Of a DNA stretch of 63,361 nucleotides, positions 35,049 to 47,628 are shown piece by piece (positions within the stretch are counted from its first letter, which is position 1; each line of letters starts with the position of its first letter). The stretch spans positions 1-63,361 of the forward strand of contig NZ_NWBQ01000030.1 in the NCBI RefSeq assembly GCF_002837135.1, read 5' to 3'. This stretch comes from Macromonas bipunctata (GTDB taxonomy: Bacteria; Pseudomonadota; Gammaproteobacteria; Burkholderiales; Burkholderiaceae_C). The notes beneath the pieces are model-generated. The model searched no databases. It saw only the letters and a list, made by a program, of their open reading frames with translations, and had not been told where the DNA came from. The translations under genes were made by a program, and so were the position numbers.

Positions 35049-35528
35049 ATGATTGAAGGCGTTTTCAAGGAAGGCTTTGTCACCACCAGCTACGACTCGG
35101 TGGTGAATTGGGCCAAGACCGGTTCCCTGTGGCCCATGACCTTCGGTCTGGCCTGCTGCGCGGTCGAGATGATGCACGCGGCCGCCGCGCGCTACGACAT
35201 CGGCCGCTTCGGTGCCGAGGTGTTCCGCGCCAGCCCGCGTCAGTCCGACCTGATGATCGTGGCCGGCACGCTGTGCAACAAGATGGCCCCGGCCCTGCGC
35301 AAGGTGTACGACCAGATGGCCGAGCCGCGCTGGGTGCTGTCGATGGGCTCATGTGCCAATGGCGGCGGCTACTACCACTACAGCTATTCCGTGGTGCGCG
35401 GCTGCGACCGCATCGTGCCGGTGGACGTCTATGTGCCGGGTTGTCCGCCCACGGCCGAGGCGCTGATCTACGGCATCATGCAGCTGCAGCAGAAGATCCG
35501 CCGCACCAACACCATTGCCCGCGTTTGA
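35049..35528 (+). CDS. nuoB: NADH-quinone oxidoreductase subunit B
   Basis: Holds cluster N2, the last Fe-S centre before quinone. The ligands are visible: tandem CC in [11 protein letters not shown], Cys in [10 protein letters not shown] and Cys in [11 protein letters not shown]. The 159-residue length fits the short betaproteobacterial form. It interacts with NuoCD and the membrane arm to form the quinone cavity. Confidence 0.97.
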   Translation: MIEGVFKEGFVTTSYDSVVNWAKTGSLWPMTFGLACCAVEMMHAAAARYDIGRFGAEVFRASPRQSDLMIVAGTLCNKMAPALRKVYDQMAEPRWVLSMGSCANGGGYYHYSYSVVRGCDRIVPVDVYVPGCPPTAEALIYGIMQLQQKIRRTNTIARV

Positions 35529-35547
35529 GCGGCAGGGAGTCTTTCAG

Positions 35548-36159
35548 ATGACGGTTGAAACCTCCATTGCGCCCGAGGCGCTCAAGCAACACCTGGTCGC
35601 CTGCCTGGGCGACCATTTGCTGTCGGCTGAAGTCAAGTTGGGTGAAGTCACCCTGACCGTGTCTCCTGCCCATTACCTGGCGGCCATGCAACAGTTGCGT
35701 GATGCCGCCGGTTGCCGTTTCGAGCAGCTGATCGACCTGTGCGGCATGGACTACTCCACCTACCGCGACGGTCTGTGGGAAGGCCAGCGTTTTGGCGTGG
35801 TGGTGCACCTGCTGTCCGTCAGCCTGAACCAGCGCGTGCGCGTGCAGGTGTTCTGTGCCGACGATGACTTTCCCGTGGTGGCGTCCGTCAACAGCTTGTG
35901 GTCGTCGGCCAACTGGTACGAGCGCGAGGCGTTCGACCTGTACGGCATCGTGTTCGAGGGCCACAACGACCTGCGCCGCATCCTGACCGACTACGGCTTC
36001 ATCGGCCACCCGTTCCGCAAGGATTTCCCGTTGTCGGGCCACGTCGAAATGCGTTACGACACCGAACGTCGCCGCGTCATCTACGAGCCTGTCACCATCG
36101 AGCCGCGCGAGATCACCCCGCGCATCATTCGCGAAGACAACTACGGAGGCCTGCATTGA
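35548..36159 (+). CDS. nuoC: NADH-quinone oxidoreductase subunit C
   Basis: Peripheral-arm subunit (30-kDa subunit). The signature [17 protein letters not shown] and the [20 protein letters not shown] block are intact. It is separate from nuoD, as in mitochondria and betaproteobacteria, not fused as in E. coli. ATG 35548 is preferred over an upstream TTG at 35515 because CAGGGAG sits 8-9 nt before it. 203 residues. Confidence 0.96.
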   Translation: MTVETSIAPEALKQHLVACLGDHLLSAEVKLGEVTLTVSPAHYLAAMQQLRDAAGCRFEQLIDLCGMDYSTYRDGLWEGQRFGVVVHLLSVSLNQRVRVQVFCADDDFPVVASVNSLWSSANWYEREAFDLYGIVFEGHNDLRRILTDYGFIGHPFRKDFPLSGHVEMRYDTERRRVIYEPVTIEPREITPRIIREDNYGGLH

Positions 36160-36188
36160 GGGACTGACCCCCTCAGAGCAAACCCGTT

Positions 36189-37442
36189 ATGGCTGAAATC
36201 AAGAACTACACCCTCAACTTTGGTCCGCAGCACCCGGCTGCGCACGGTGTGTTGCGTCTGGTGCTCGAACTCGACGGCGAAGTCGTGCAGCGCGCCGACC
36301 CGCACATCGGGCTGCTGCACCGCGCAACCGAAAAGCTGGCCGAGCATAAGACCTTCATCCAGTCGCTGCCCTACATGGACCGGCTGGACTACGTGTCGAT
36401 GATGTGCAACGAGCACGCCTACTGCCTGGCGATCGAGAAGCTGCTGGGCATCGAGGTGCCCATCCGCGCCCAGTACATCCGCGTGATGTTCAGCGAAATC
36501 ACTCGCATGCTCAACCACCTGATGTGGCTGGGTTCGCACGGCAACGACTGCGGCAGCTCCACCATCCTGATTTACGCCTTCCGCGAGCGCGAAGACCTGT
36601 TCGACATGTACGAGGCGGTGTCGGGGGCGCGCATGCACGCGGCCTACTTCCGTCCGGGTGGCGTGTACCGCGACCTGCCGGACACGATGCCGCAGTACAA
36701 GGCCAACAAAATCCGCAACGGCCGTGCCATCGATGAGCTGAACCAGAACCGCCAGGGTTCGCTGCTGGATTTCATCGACGACTTCACCCAGCGTTTCCCG
36801 ACCTACCTGGCCGAGTACCACACGCTGCTGACCGACAACCGGATCTGGAAGCAGCGTACCGTGGGTATCGGCGTGGTGCCGCCCGAGCGTGCCCTGAACC
36901 TGGGCATGACCGGCCCCATGCTGCGCGGCTCTGGCATCGCCTGGGATCTGCGCAAGAAGCAGCCCTACGACGTGTACGACCGTGTCGATTTCGACATCCC
37001 GGTCGGCAAGACCGGCGACACCTACGACCGCTACTTGGTGCGCATGGAGGAGCTCAAGCAGTCCAACCGCATCATCAAGCAGTGCGTGGACTGGCTGCGC
37101 GCCAATCCCGGCCCGGTCATCACCGACAACCACAAGGTGGCCCCGCCGTCGCGCGAATCCATGAAGTCCAGCATGGAAGAGCTGATCCACCACTTCAAGC
37201 TATTCACTGAAGGCTTCCACGTGCCCGAGGGCCAGGCCTACGCGGCGGTGGAGCACCCCAAGGGCGAATTCGGCATCTACCTTGTCAGCGATGGTGCCAA
37301 CAAGCCGTACCGCCTCAAGATCCGTGCCCCCGGCTTTGCCCACCTGGCTACGCTGGATGAGATGGCCAAGGGCCACATGCTGGCCGATGCGGTCGCGATC
37401 ATCGGCACCATGGACATCGTGTTTGGAGAAATTGACCGATGA
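36189..37442 (+). CDS. nuoD: NADH-quinone oxidoreductase subunit D
   Basis: The 49-kDa subunit that forms the quinone-binding pocket with NuoB and NuoH. The N-terminal [15 protein letters not shown] motif has the His that contacts the quinone head; [12 protein letters not shown] and the C-terminal [11 protein letters not shown] end are typical. 417 residues. The stop overlaps the nuoE start (ATGA at 37439). Confidence 0.97.
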   Translation: MAEIKNYTLNFGPQHPAAHGVLRLVLELDGEVVQRADPHIGLLHRATEKLAEHKTFIQSLPYMDRLDYVSMMCNEHAYCLAIEKLLGIEVPIRAQYIRVMFSEITRMLNHLMWLGSHGNDCGSSTILIYAFREREDLFDMYEAVSGARMHAAYFRPGGVYRDLPDTMPQYKANKIRNGRAIDELNQNRQGSLLDFIDDFTQRFPTYLAEYHTLLTDNRIWKQRTVGIGVVPPERALNLGMTGPMLRGSGIAWDLRKKQPYDVYDRVDFDIPVGKTGDTYDRYLVRMEELKQSNRIIKQCVDWLRANPGPVITDNHKVAPPSRESMKSSMEELIHHFKLFTEGFHVPEGQAYAAVEHPKGEFGIYLVSDGANKPYRLKIRAPGFAHLATLDEMAKGHMLADAVAIIGTMDIVFGEIDR

Positions 37443-37959
37443 GCGCACAGAAAACCACCGTGCAAGCGCAAGCGTTCTCCGCTGCCACGCTGGCACGTTT
37501 CGACAAGGAGGTGGCCAAGTACCCTCCCGAGCAGAAGCAGTCGGCCGTTATGGCCTGTTTGTCCATCGTGCAGCAGGAGCAGGGCCACTGCAGCGCCGAG
37601 GCCGAGAAAGGCATCGCCGACTACCTGGGCATGCCCCCGATGGCGGTGCACGAGGTCACGACCTTCTACAACATGTACAACCAGCACGCGGTGGGCAAGT
37701 TCAAGCTCAACGTGTGCACCAACCTGCCGTGCGTGCTGCGCGATGGCGTCAAGGCGCTGCAGCACCTGGAACGCAAGCTGGGCATCCAGATGGGCGAGAC
37801 CACGGCCGACGGCCTGTTCACCTTGCAGCAAAGCGAATGCCTGGGTGCTTGCGCCGATTCGCCGGTGATGCTGGTCAACGACCGCCACATGTGCAGTTTC
37901 ATGAGCAACGACAAGCTGGACCAGCTGATTGACGGTCTGCGCGCTGCGGAGGGCAAGGC

Positions 37960-37963
<4 letters not shown>
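37439..37963 (+). CDS. nuoE: NADH-quinone oxidoreductase subunit E
   Basis: 24-kDa subunit with the [2Fe-2S] cluster N1a. Ligand cysteines occur in VCTNLPC and in [11 protein letters not shown]. 174 residues, with N-terminal helical domain ([21 protein letters not shown]) that docks on NuoF. Both ends overlap the neighbouring genes by 4 nt, implying coupled translation of the NADH-dehydrogenase module. Confidence 0.96.
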
Positions 37964-39312
<1,349 letters not shown>

Positions 39313-39324
39313 GGTCTTTGGTAT

Positions 39325-41451
39325 ATGGTTGAAATCGAACTCGACGGCAAAAAGGTAGAAGTGGCGCCCGGCAGCATGATCATGCACGCGGCCGAGAAAG
39401 CCAATACCTACATTCCGCATTTCTGTTACCACAAGAAGCTGTCCATTGCCGCCAGCTGCCGCATGTGCCTGGTGGAAGTGGAAAAGGCGCCCAAGCCCAT
39501 GCCCGCCTGCGCCACGCCGGTGACGCAGGGCATGATCGTGCGCACCAAATCCGACAAGGCCATCAAGGCGCAGCAGTCGGTGATGGAGTTCCTGCTCATC
39601 AACCACCCGCTGGACTGCCCGATCTGCGACCAGGGTGGCGAATGCCAGTTGCAGGATCTGGCCGTGGGCTACGGCGGTGGCGCTTCCCGCTACGAGGAAG
39701 AAAAGCGCGTGGTGTTCCACAAGGATGTCGGCCCGCTGATCTCGATGGAAGAGATGAGCCGCTGCATCCACTGCACCCGCTGCGTGCGCTTCGGCCAGGA
39801 AATCGCCGGTGTGATGGAACTGGGCATGTCGCACCGTGGCGAGCATGCCGAGATCGAGACCTTTGTCGGCCAGTCGGTTGATTCCGAGCTCTCGGGCAAC
39901 ATGATCGACATCTGCCCCGTGGGTGCCCTGACCAGCAAGCCCTTCCGCTACAGCGCCCGCACTTGGGAGCTGTCGCGCCGCAAGAGCGTCAGTCCGCACG
40001 ATTCCACCGGTGCCAACCTGATTGTCCAGGTCAAGAACCACAAGGTCATGCGCGTGGTGCCGTTCGAGAACGACGCCGTCAACGAGTGTTGGATCGCCGA
40101 CCGCGACCGTTTCTCCTACGAGGCCCTCAATGGCGAGGATCGCCTGACGCAGCCCATGCTCAAGCAGGGCGGCGTCTGGAACACCGTGGACTGGCAAACC
40201 GCATTGGAATACGTGGCCAACGGCCTCAAGCAGATTCAGGCTAACCACGGTGCCAAGGCCATCGGTGCCTTGGTCAGTCCGCACAGCACGGTCGAAGAAC
40301 TTGCCCTGGTGGGCGCACTGGTGCGCGGCCTGGGCAGTGAGAACATCGACAGCCGCCTGCGCGCCGCCGACTTCGGCAACGCCGCGCCGGTCGGTCAGGC
40401 CCGCTGGCTCGGCTTGCCCATCGCCGAGTTGTCGCTGCTGCAGCGCGTGTTCGTGGTGGGCTCCAGCCTGCGCAAGGATCACCCGTTGTTTGCCCAGCGC
40501 ATTCGCCAGGCCGCCCGCAAGGGCGCCGTGGTCAGCGCGCTGGTGTCGCAGCCTGAAGACTGGGCCCTGCCGGTGGCGTACACGCTGCAAGCCGCCGCCA
40601 CCGACTGGGTGCAAGCTCTGGCCGGTGTGGCCGCAGCTGTGGCTGCCCAGCTGGGCGTGGCCGCTCCTGTGCAGGCCACCGCCTGCGACAACGCCGGTGC
40701 CATCGCCAAGTCGCTGCTTTCGGGTGAGCGCAAGGCCATCCTGCTGGGCAACGCCGCTGCGCACCATCCGCAAGCTTCCAGCCTGCTGGCCTTGGCACAG
40801 TGGATTGCACAACACACCAGTGCCAGCGTTGGCTACCTGACCGAAGCCGCCAACACCGTGGGTGCGCAGCTGGTGCACGCCCTGCCGGGCAAGGACGGCC
40901 AGAACGCGGCCCAGATGCTGTCGGGTGGCCTCAAGGCGGCGCTGCTGCTGAACGTGGAGCCGGGTCTGGACACCGCCATCGGTGCGCAAGGTCTGGAAAC
41001 CGCCGAAATGGTGGTGACCCTGAGCCCGTTCAAGACCAACCTGGACATCAGCGACGTGTTGCTGCCGATCGCACCGTTCAGCGAAACCTCCGGTTCCTTC
41101 GTCAACGCCGAAGGTCGGCTGCAGACTTTCAACGCCGTGGTCAAGCCGCTGGGCGAGACCCGTCCGGCCTGGAAAGTGCTGCGCGTGCTGGGCAACTTGC
41201 TGGGCCTGCGCGGCTTTGAGCAGGAATCCTCGCAAGCGGTGCTGGCCAGCGCGTTGCCAGGCGTCGAGAACGGCACCCTGGTGGCGCGTTCGCAACTGTC
41301 CAACAGCACCCAGGTCGGCATTGTGCTGGCCCCGGCCACCACCGTGCCCTGTGTGGCCTCCATTTACCAGCTGGACGCCCTGGTGCGTCGGGCTCCGTCG
41401 CTGCAGGCAACCGCCGACGCACGCGCTGCATCTGAGGGAGTGTGTGCATGA
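39325..41451 (+). CDS. nuoG: NADH-quinone oxidoreductase subunit G
   Basis: 75-kDa Fe-S subunit. The N-terminal ferredoxin-like domain carries a [2Fe-2S] cluster (C-x10-C-x2-[16 protein letters not shown]), the HxxxCxxCxxxxxC ligands are in [20 protein letters not shown], and a further [4Fe-4S] site is at [17 protein letters not shown]. The rest is a molybdopterin-oxidoreductase-like domain without cofactor. At 708 residues it is shorter than the E. coli subunit (about 900), as usual in the beta group. Its TGA overlaps the nuoH ATG. Confidence 0.96.
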   Translation: MVEIELDGKKVEVAPGSMIMHAAEKANTYIPHFCYHKKLSIAASCRMCLVEVEKAPKPMPACATPVTQGMIVRTKSDKAIKAQQSVMEFLLINHPLDCPICDQGGECQLQDLAVGYGGGASRYEEEKRVVFHKDVGPLISMEEMSRCIHCTRCVRFGQEIAGVMELGMSHRGEHAEIETFVGQSVDSELSGNMIDICPVGALTSKPFRYSARTWELSRRKSVSPHDSTGANLIVQVKNHKVMRVVPFENDAVNECWIADRDRFSYEALNGEDRLTQPMLKQGGVWNTVDWQTALEYVANGLKQIQANHGAKAIGALVSPHSTVEELALVGALVRGLGSENIDSRLRAADFGNAAPVGQARWLGLPIAELSLLQRVFVVGSSLRKDHPLFAQRIRQAARKGAVVSALVSQPEDWALPVAYTLQAAATDWVQALAGVAAAVAAQLGVAAPVQATACDNAGAIAKSLLSGERKAILLGNAAAHHPQASSLLALAQWIAQHTSASVGYLTEAANTVGAQLVHALPGKDGQNAAQMLSGGLKAALLLNVEPGLDTAIGAQGLETAEMVVTLSPFKTNLDISDVLLPIAPFSETSGSFVNAEGRLQTFNAVVKPLGETRPAWKVLRVLGNLLGLRGFEQESSQAVLASALPGVENGTLVARSQLSNSTQVGIVLAPATTVPCVASIYQLDALVRRAPSLQATADARAASEGVCA

Positions 41452-42524
41452 TTGACGCTCTGTACAACGGTGGCCTGAACCTGGTGGCTGCCACGTGGTG
41501 GACCACCGCCGCTTGGCCGGTGCTGTGGATCCTGCTCAAGATCGTGGCCGTGCTGGCGCCCCTGATGGGTGCGGTGGCCTACCTCACGCTGTGGGAACGC
41601 AAGCTGCTGGGCTTCATGCAGGTGCGCTACGGCCCCAACCGCGTGGGCCCCGCCGGTCTGCTGCAGCCCATCGCCGACGCGGTCAAGTTGCTGACCAAGG
41701 AGCTGATCAACCCCAGCGCCGCCAGCAACGGCTTGTTCCGCCTGGGCCCCATCATGGCCATCATGCCCGCTCTGGCGGCTTGGGTGGCGATTCCGTTCGG
41801 CCCCGAAGCCGTGCTGGCCAATGTCAACGCTGGTTTGCTGGTGATCTTGGCTATCACGTCGATCGAAGTCTACGGCGTCATCATCGCGGGCTGGGCCTCC
41901 AACTCCAAGTACGCTTTCCTGGGCGCGCTGCGTGCCTCGGCGCAGATGGTGAGCTACGAAATCGCGATCGGCTTCTGCTTCCTGGTGGTGGTGATGACCG
42001 CTGGCAGCCTGAACCTGTCCGACATCGTGGCGTCGCAATCGCGCGGCATGGCCGCCAACATGGGCCTGGGTTTCCTGTCCTGGAACTGGCTGCCGCTGCT
42101 GCCCATCTTCATGGTGTACCTGATTTCCGGCGTGGCCGAGACCAACCGCCACCCGTTCGACGTGGTGGAAGGCGAGGCCGAAATCGTGGCCGGCCATATG
42201 GTCGAATACTCGGGCATGGGCTTTGCCATCTTCTTCCTGGCCGAATACGCCAGCATGTGGCTGGTGTCCATCCTCGCGGTGCTGATGTTCCTCGGGGGCT
42301 GGCTGCCGCCGGTCGAGTTCCTGTCCTTCATTCCGGGCTGGATCTGGCTGGGTCTCAAGACCTTTGTGGTGGTGTCTATGTTCATCTGGATCCGCGCCAC
42401 GTTCCCGCGCTTCCGCTACGACCAGATCATGCGTCTGGGCTGGAAGATCTTCATCCCGGTCACGATCGTCTGGTTGCTGCTGGTCGCTGGCCTGATGCAG
42501 ACCTCCTGGAACATCTGGAAATAA
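41448..42524 (+). CDS. nuoH: NADH-quinone oxidoreductase subunit H
   Basis: ND1 homologue; forms the quinone entry tunnel. Eight or nine transmembrane helices; conserved loops [20 protein letters not shown] and [20 protein letters not shown] with the acidic residues thought to link quinone reduction to proton transfer. ATG 41448 is chosen because GAGGGAG ends 7 nt before it. 358 residues. Confidence 0.97.
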   Translation: MIDALYNGGLNLVAATWWTTAAWPVLWILLKIVAVLAPLMGAVAYLTLWERKLLGFMQVRYGPNRVGPAGLLQPIADAVKLLTKELINPSAASNGLFRLGPIMAIMPALAAWVAIPFGPEAVLANVNAGLLVILAITSIEVYGVIIAGWASNSKYAFLGALRASAQMVSYEIAIGFCFLVVVMTAGSLNLSDIVASQSRGMAANMGLGFLSWNWLPLLPIFMVYLISGVAETNRHPFDVVEGEAEIVAGHMVEYSGMGFAIFFLAEYASMWLVSILAVLMFLGGWLPPVEFLSFIPGWIWLGLKTFVVVSMFIWIRATFPRFRYDQIMRLGWKIFIPVTIVWLLLVAGLMQTSWNIWK

Positions 42525-42545
42525 GTAAGAGGAGGAGCCACATTC

Positions 42546-43055
42546 ATGTCCGCTACCGCTGTTGCACCCTTTTCTCTGCGCGATTTCTTCAAGAGCTTCT
42601 TGCTGGTCGAGCTGTTCAAGGGCATGGCCCTGACGGGCCGCTACGCCCTGCGCCGCAAGGTCACGGTGCAGTTCCCTGAAGAAAAGACACCGTTGTCGCC
42701 CCGTTTCCGTGGCTTGCACGCCCAGCGCCGCTACGAGAACGGCGAGGAGCGCTGCATCGCCTGCAAGCTGTGCGAGGCCGTCTGCCCGGCGATGGCCATC
42801 ACCATCGAAGCCGCGCAGCGCGACGACGGCACCCGCCGCACCACCCGCTACGACATCGACTTGACCAAGTGCATCTTCTGCGGTTTCTGCGAGGAGGCCT
42901 GCCCGGTCGATGCCATTGTCGAGACCCAGATCCTGGAGTACCACGGTGAGAAGCGTGGCGACCTCTACTTCACCAAGGACATGCTGCTGGCGGTGGGTGA
43001 CCGTTACGAGCAAGATATCGCTGCCGCCAAGGCCGCTGATGCCAAGTACCGTTGA
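42546..43055 (+). CDS. nuoI: NADH-quinone oxidoreductase subunit I
   Basis: Ferredoxin-like subunit carrying clusters N6a and N6b. Two perfect C-x2-C-x2-C-x3-C-P motifs are present: [12 protein letters not shown] (about residues 71-82) and [12 protein letters not shown] (about 110-121). 169 residues; N-terminal amphipathic helix. AGAGGAGG-type ribosome site upstream of ATG 42546. Confidence 0.97.
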   Translation: MSATAVAPFSLRDFFKSFLLVELFKGMALTGRYALRRKVTVQFPEEKTPLSPRFRGLHAQRRYENGEERCIACKLCEAVCPAMAITIEAAQRDDGTRRTTRYDIDLTKCIFCGFCEEACPVDAIVETQILEYHGEKRGDLYFTKDMLLAVGDRYEQDIAAAKAADAKYR

Positions 43056-43081
43056 CGGCCCGCTGAGAACCGAGAATACCT

Positions 43082-43729
43082 ATGGACTACCAGACTGGCT
43101 TTTTTTACCTGTTTTCAGCGGTGCTGCTGTTTGCGGCCTTCCGCGTCGTCACGGCGCGCAACCCCGTGCACGCGGTGTTGTACATGATGCTGGCTTTCTC
43201 GCAGGCGGCAGCGGTGTGGCTGCTGCTCAAGGCAGAGTTCCTCGGCATTACCCTGGTGCTGGTGTACCTGGGTGCGGTGATGGTGCTGTTCCTGTTCGTG
43301 GTGATGATGCTGGACATCAACATTGATGTCATGCGCGAGGGCTTCTGGAAGAACTTCCCGCTTGCGCTGGTGTTGGGCGGCCTGGTCACGGCCGAGCTGG
43401 CGGTGGTGCTGTGGACGGGCTTCCCGACCCTGACCCTGAACGAGACGGCGGCCGCTTCGGCCATGCACATGCCCGACCACTCCAACACCCGCGAGCTGGG
43501 CAAGCTGCTCTATACCCAGTACCGCTTCCCCATCCACATTGCCGCCACCGTGCTGCTGGTGGCCATGTTTGCCGCGATTGCTATGACGCTGCGTGCGCGC
43601 AAGGACAGCAAGGCGATCGACCCGGGCATCCAGGTGCGTGTGCGTGCGGCCGACCGCCTGAGCGTGGTGCAACTGCCGGCCACCCGTCCGGCAGCAACCG
43701 AAACCGTGGCCGAAGAGGTGAAATCATGA
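43082..43729 (+). CDS. nuoJ: NADH-quinone oxidoreductase subunit J
   Basis: ND6 homologue of the membrane arm with five transmembrane helices. The conserved helix-3 block [23 protein letters not shown] contains the pi-bulge region. 215 residues with a hydrophilic C-terminal tail of about 45. Stop overlaps nuoK start (ATGA). Confidence 0.96.
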   Translation: MDYQTGFFYLFSAVLLFAAFRVVTARNPVHAVLYMMLAFSQAAAVWLLLKAEFLGITLVLVYLGAVMVLFLFVVMMLDINIDVMREGFWKNFPLALVLGGLVTAELAVVLWTGFPTLTLNETAAASAMHMPDHSNTRELGKLLYTQYRFPIHIAATVLLVAMFAAIAMTLRARKDSKAIDPGIQVRVRAADRLSVVQLPATRPAATETVAEEVKS

Positions 43730-44034
43730 GTCTGACGCTGGGCCATTTCCTGACAGTGGGCGCGATCCTGTTTGCGCTCTCGGTGGTGGGCATCTTTCTG
43801 AACCGCAAGAACCTCATCGTGCTGCTGATGGCCATCGAACTGATGCTGCTGGCGGTCAACATGAACTTCGTCGCTTTCTCGCACTACCTGGGCGACATGC
43901 AAGGTCAGGTGTTCGTGTTCTTTATTCTGACCGTGGCAGCGGCCGAGTCGGCGATTGGTCTGGCCATCCTGGTGCTGCTGTTCCGCAACAAGTCGTCCAT
44001 CAACGTGGATGAGCTCAACACGCTCAAGGGCTAA
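43726..44034 (+). CDS. nuoK: NADH-quinone oxidoreductase subunit K
   Basis: ND4L homologue, 102 residues, three transmembrane helices. The two conserved membrane glutamates are seen: in [13 protein letters not shown] and in [11 protein letters not shown], part of the proton path next to NuoJ and NuoN. Start ATG 43726 overlaps the nuoJ stop. Confidence 0.97.
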   Translation: MSLTLGHFLTVGAILFALSVVGIFLNRKNLIVLLMAIELMLLAVNMNFVAFSHYLGDMQGQVFVFFILTVAAAESAIGLAILVLLFRNKSSINVDELNTLKG

Positions 44035-44066
44035 CCGCTCGCGGGTTCTATGCTGAAGTGACAACA

Positions 44067-46106
44067 ATGAGTACAAGCCTTTCTGCAAGCACACTGCTGG
44101 CGGTGCCGTTGGCGCCCCTGGTGGGTTCGGCATTGGCCGGCATACTGGGCACCAAGCTTGGTGGCAACGTCCTGGGGCGCCGTGCGGCCCATTCCCTCAC
44201 CATCCTGGGCGTGTTTGTCGCCTTCGTGCTGTCGGCGCTGACGCTCAAGAGCGTGGCGCTGGACGGTGCGCGTTTCAACGAGACCCTCTACCAGTGGATG
44301 GTGGTGGGCGGTCTGAAGATGGAAATCGGCTTCATGGTCGATGGCCTGACGGCGATGATGATGTGCGTGGTGACGTTCGTGTCGCTGATGGTGCACATCT
44401 ACACCATGGGCTACATGGAAGAGGACGCGGGCTACAACCGCTTCTTCTCCTACATCTCGCTGTTCACCTTCTCGATGCTGATGCTGGTGATGAGCAACAA
44501 CCTGCTGCAGCTGTTCTTCGGCTGGGAGGCGGTGGGTCTGGTGTCGTACCTGCTGATCGGTTTCTGGTTCAACAAGCCCAGCGCGATCTTCGCCAACATG
44601 AAGGCCTTCCTGGTCAACCGTGTCGGTGACTTCGGCTTCATCTTGGGTATCGGCCTGCTGGCGGCCTACACCGGCTCGCTCAACTACACCGAGATCTTTG
44701 CCAAGGCGCCGGAGCTGGCAGGCATTGCCTTCCCGTGGTACATGTTTGGCCAGGAGGCCTTGTTGGTGACGGTGATCGGCATCTGCCTGTTCATTGGTGC
44801 GATGGGCAAGTCGGCCCAGTTCCCGCTGCACGTCTGGCTGCCCGATTCAATGGAAGGCCCGACCCCGATCTCGGCGCTGATCCACGCTGCCACCATGGTG
44901 ACGGCCGGTATCTTCATGGTCGCGCGCATGTCGCCGATCTATGAGTTGAGCGACACTGCGCTGAATTTCATCCTGGTGATCGGTGCCATCACCGCGCTGT
45001 TCATGGGTTTCCTGGGTATCATCCAGAACGACATCAAGCGCGTGATCGCGTACTCCACGCTGTCGCAGCTGGGCTACATGACGGTGGCGCTGGGCGCATC
45101 GGCCTATTCGGTGGCGGTGTTCCACCTGATGACGCACGCCTTCTTCAAGGCGCTGCTGTTCTTGGGCGCGGGCTCGGTCATCATGGGCATGCACCACAAC
45201 CAGGACATCCGCTGGATGGGCGGCGTGCGCAAGTACATGCCCATCACCTGGATCACCTTCGTGCTGGGCACGCTGGCCCTGATCGGTACGCCGTTCTTCT
45301 CGGGTTTCTACTCCAAGGACAGCATCATCGAGGCGGTGCATTTCAGCAACCTGCCCGCCGCTGGTTTTGCCCACTTTGCGGTGCTGGCTGGTGTGTTCGT
45401 GACCTCGTTCTACTCGTTCCGCGTCTACTTCCTGGTGTTCCACGGCAAGGAGCGTTACGACCAGAACCCGGACGCGCACCACGATGACCACCACCACGAC
45501 GATCATGGCCACCACGGTGACGGCAAGCCGCACGAGTCGCCCTGGGTGGTGACGCTGCCGCTGGCCTTGCTGGCGGTGCCGTCGGTGCTGATTGGCTACT
45601 TCACCATTGAGCCGATGCTGTTTGGCGCCTTCCTGCAGGATGCCATCACCGTCAACCCGGCGTTGCACCCGGCCATGAGCCGGTTTGCTGAGGTCTTCCA
45701 CGGTCCGCTGGCGATGGCGTCGCACGCCTTGTCCACGCCGCCGCTGTACCTGGCGCTGGGCGGTGCGGTGACCGCGTGGTACATGTACCTGATCAATCCC
45801 GCCGTGCCAGCCTTCTGCGCGCGTGTCCTGCGCCCGCTGATCGTGGTGCTGGAGAACAAGTACTTCATGGACTGGATCAACGAGAACATCATCGCCAAGT
45901 CGGCCCGTGGCCTGGGCGTGGCGCTGTGGAAGGGTGGCGACCGCGCCATCATCGAAGGTGGCGTGGTCAACATGAGCTGGAAGATCGTGGGTCTGGTGTC
46001 CGCCTTGGCGCGCCGTGCCCAGACCGGTTACCTGTACCACTACGCGTTCGTGATGATTGCCGGCGTGCTGGCTTTCATGACCTACTTTGTATGGCTCGCC
46101 AAATAA
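44067..46106 (+). CDS. nuoL: NADH-quinone oxidoreductase subunit L
   Basis: ND5-like antiporter subunit at the distal end of the membrane arm, with the long lateral helix at its C-terminus. About 15-16 helices; key residues are in LFFGWEAVGLVSYLLIGFW and KSAQFPLHVWLPDSMEGPTPISALIHAATMV. A loop at about residues 469-485 is extraordinarily rich in His and Asp (DAHHDDHHHDDHGHH). 679 residues from ATG 44067; a GTG at 44058 is an alternative. The ribosome site is weak. Confidence 0.96.
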   Translation: MSTSLSASTLLAVPLAPLVGSALAGILGTKLGGNVLGRRAAHSLTILGVFVAFVLSALTLKSVALDGARFNETLYQWMVVGGLKMEIGFMVDGLTAMMMCVVTFVSLMVHIYTMGYMEEDAGYNRFFSYISLFTFSMLMLVMSNNLLQLFFGWEAVGLVSYLLIGFWFNKPSAIFANMKAFLVNRVGDFGFILGIGLLAAYTGSLNYTEIFAKAPELAGIAFPWYMFGQEALLVTVIGICLFIGAMGKSAQFPLHVWLPDSMEGPTPISALIHAATMVTAGIFMVARMSPIYELSDTALNFILVIGAITALFMGFLGIIQNDIKRVIAYSTLSQLGYMTVALGASAYSVAVFHLMTHAFFKALLFLGAGSVIMGMHHNQDIRWMGGVRKYMPITWITFVLGTLALIGTPFFSGFYSKDSIIEAVHFSNLPAAGFAHFAVLAGVFVTSFYSFRVYFLVFHGKERYDQNPDAHHDDHHHDDHGHHGDGKPHESPWVVTLPLALLAVPSVLIGYFTIEPMLFGAFLQDAITVNPALHPAMSRFAEVFHGPLAMASHALSTPPLYLALGGAVTAWYMYLINPAVPAFCARVLRPLIVVLENKYFMDWINENIIAKSARGLGVALWKGGDRAIIEGGVVNMSWKIVGLVSALARRAQTGYLYHYAFVMIAGVLAFMTYFVWLAK

Positions 46107-46119
46107 GGAGAAAAACAAC

Positions 46120-47595
46120 ATGGGTTTGCTGAGCCTTGCAATCTGGACGCCGATCGTCTTCGGTGTGCTGCTGCTGACGTTGGGATGTGAAAAGCAAGCC
46201 GGGCTGGTGCGCTGGCTGGCCCTGTTGGGCGCGCTGCTGGGTCTGGCCGTGACGGTGCCGATCTACACCGGCTTTGAAATTGGCAGCGCCGCCATGCAGA
46301 TGGTGGAAAAGTCGGTCTGGATCGACCGCTTCAACATCCATTACCACTTGGCGGTGGACGGCATCTCGCTGTGGCTGGTGCTGCTGACCGCCTTCATCAC
46401 CGTGGTGGTGGTGGTGGCGGGCTGGGAAGTCATCACCGAGCGCGTGAACCAGTACATGGGCGCGTTCCTGATCCTGTCGGGCCTGATGATCGGTGTCTTC
46501 ACCGCCGCCGATGCGATGCTGTTCTACGTCTTCTTCGAAGCCACGCTGATCCCGATGTACCTGATCATCGGCATCTGGGGTGGCCCGAACAAGATCTACG
46601 CCGCGTTTAAGTTTTTCCTCTACACCTTGCTCGGCTCGCTGCTGATGCTGGTGGCGCTGATCTACCTGTACAACGTCTCGGGCGGCAGTTTCGACCTGGC
46701 CGCGTGGCACAAGCTGCCGCTGGGTGCGACCCCGCAGACGCTGCTGTTCTTTGCCTTCTTTGCCGCCTTTGCCGTGAAGGTGCCGATGTGGCCGGTGCAC
46801 ACCTGGCTGCCGGACGTGCACGTGGAAGCCCCCACCGGTGGCTCCGCCGTGCTGGCGGCCATCATGCTCAAGCTGGGTGCCTACGGCTTCCTGCGCTTCT
46901 CGCTGCCGATCGCGCCCGATGCGTCGCACGAGTGGGCGGGCCTGATGATCGGCCTGTCGCTGGTGGCCGTGATCTACGTCGGCCTGGTGGCGATGGTGCA
47001 GCAGGACATGAAGAAGCTGGTGGCGTACTCTTCCGTGGCGCACATGGGCTTTGTCTCGCTGGGTTTCTTCCTGTTCAACGACTTGTCGGTGTCGGGTGCG
47101 ATCGTGCAGATGATTGCGCACGGTTTTGTCTCGGCGGCGATGTTCCTGGGCATTGGCGTGCTGTACGACCGCATGCACTCGCGTGAGATCGCCGACTACG
47201 GCGGTGTCATCAACACCATGCCCAAGTTTGCGGCCTTTGCGTTGCTGTTCACCATGGCCAACGCTGGCCTGCCGGGCACTGCGGGCTTTGTGGGTGAATG
47301 GATGGTGATTCTGGGTGCGGTGCAGGCCAACTTCTGGGTCGGTGTGGCCGCAGCGTCGGCGCTGATTTTCGGGGCTTCCTACTCGTTGTGGATGTTCAAG
47401 CGTGTGTACCTGGGCCCGGTTGGCAACGACCACGTCAAGGAACTGACCGACATCAACGCGCGCGAATTCCTGGTGATGACGGTGCTGGCGGTGATGGTGC
47501 TGTACATGGGTATTCACCCCAAACCCTTTACGGATGTGTTGACGCCCTCGGTGACGGAGTTGCTCCAGCACGTGGCGGTCTCCAAGCTGAAGTAA
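46120..47595 (+). CDS. nuoM: NADH-quinone oxidoreductase subunit M
   Basis: ND4-like antiporter subunit. 14 helices; conserved FFEATLIPMYLIIGIWGG with the essential Glu, and KVPMWPVHTWLPDVHVEAPTGGS with the essential Lys region. 491 residues. AAGGAG (46105-46110) fixes the start at ATG 46120. Confidence 0.97.
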   Translation: MGLLSLAIWTPIVFGVLLLTLGCEKQAGLVRWLALLGALLGLAVTVPIYTGFEIGSAAMQMVEKSVWIDRFNIHYHLAVDGISLWLVLLTAFITVVVVVAGWEVITERVNQYMGAFLILSGLMIGVFTAADAMLFYVFFEATLIPMYLIIGIWGGPNKIYAAFKFFLYTLLGSLLMLVALIYLYNVSGGSFDLAAWHKLPLGATPQTLLFFAFFAAFAVKVPMWPVHTWLPDVHVEAPTGGSAVLAAIMLKLGAYGFLRFSLPIAPDASHEWAGLMIGLSLVAVIYVGLVAMVQQDMKKLVAYSSVAHMGFVSLGFFLFNDLSVSGAIVQMIAHGFVSAAMFLGIGVLYDRMHSREIADYGGVINTMPKFAAFALLFTMANAGLPGTAGFVGEWMVILGAVQANFWVGVAAASALIFGASYSLWMFKRVYLGPVGNDHVKELTDINAREFLVMTVLAVMVLYMGIHPKPFTDVLTPSVTELLQHVAVSKLK

Positions 47596-47628
47596 ACGCT
47601 GTCCCCAACCAATCGAAAGAATACAACG

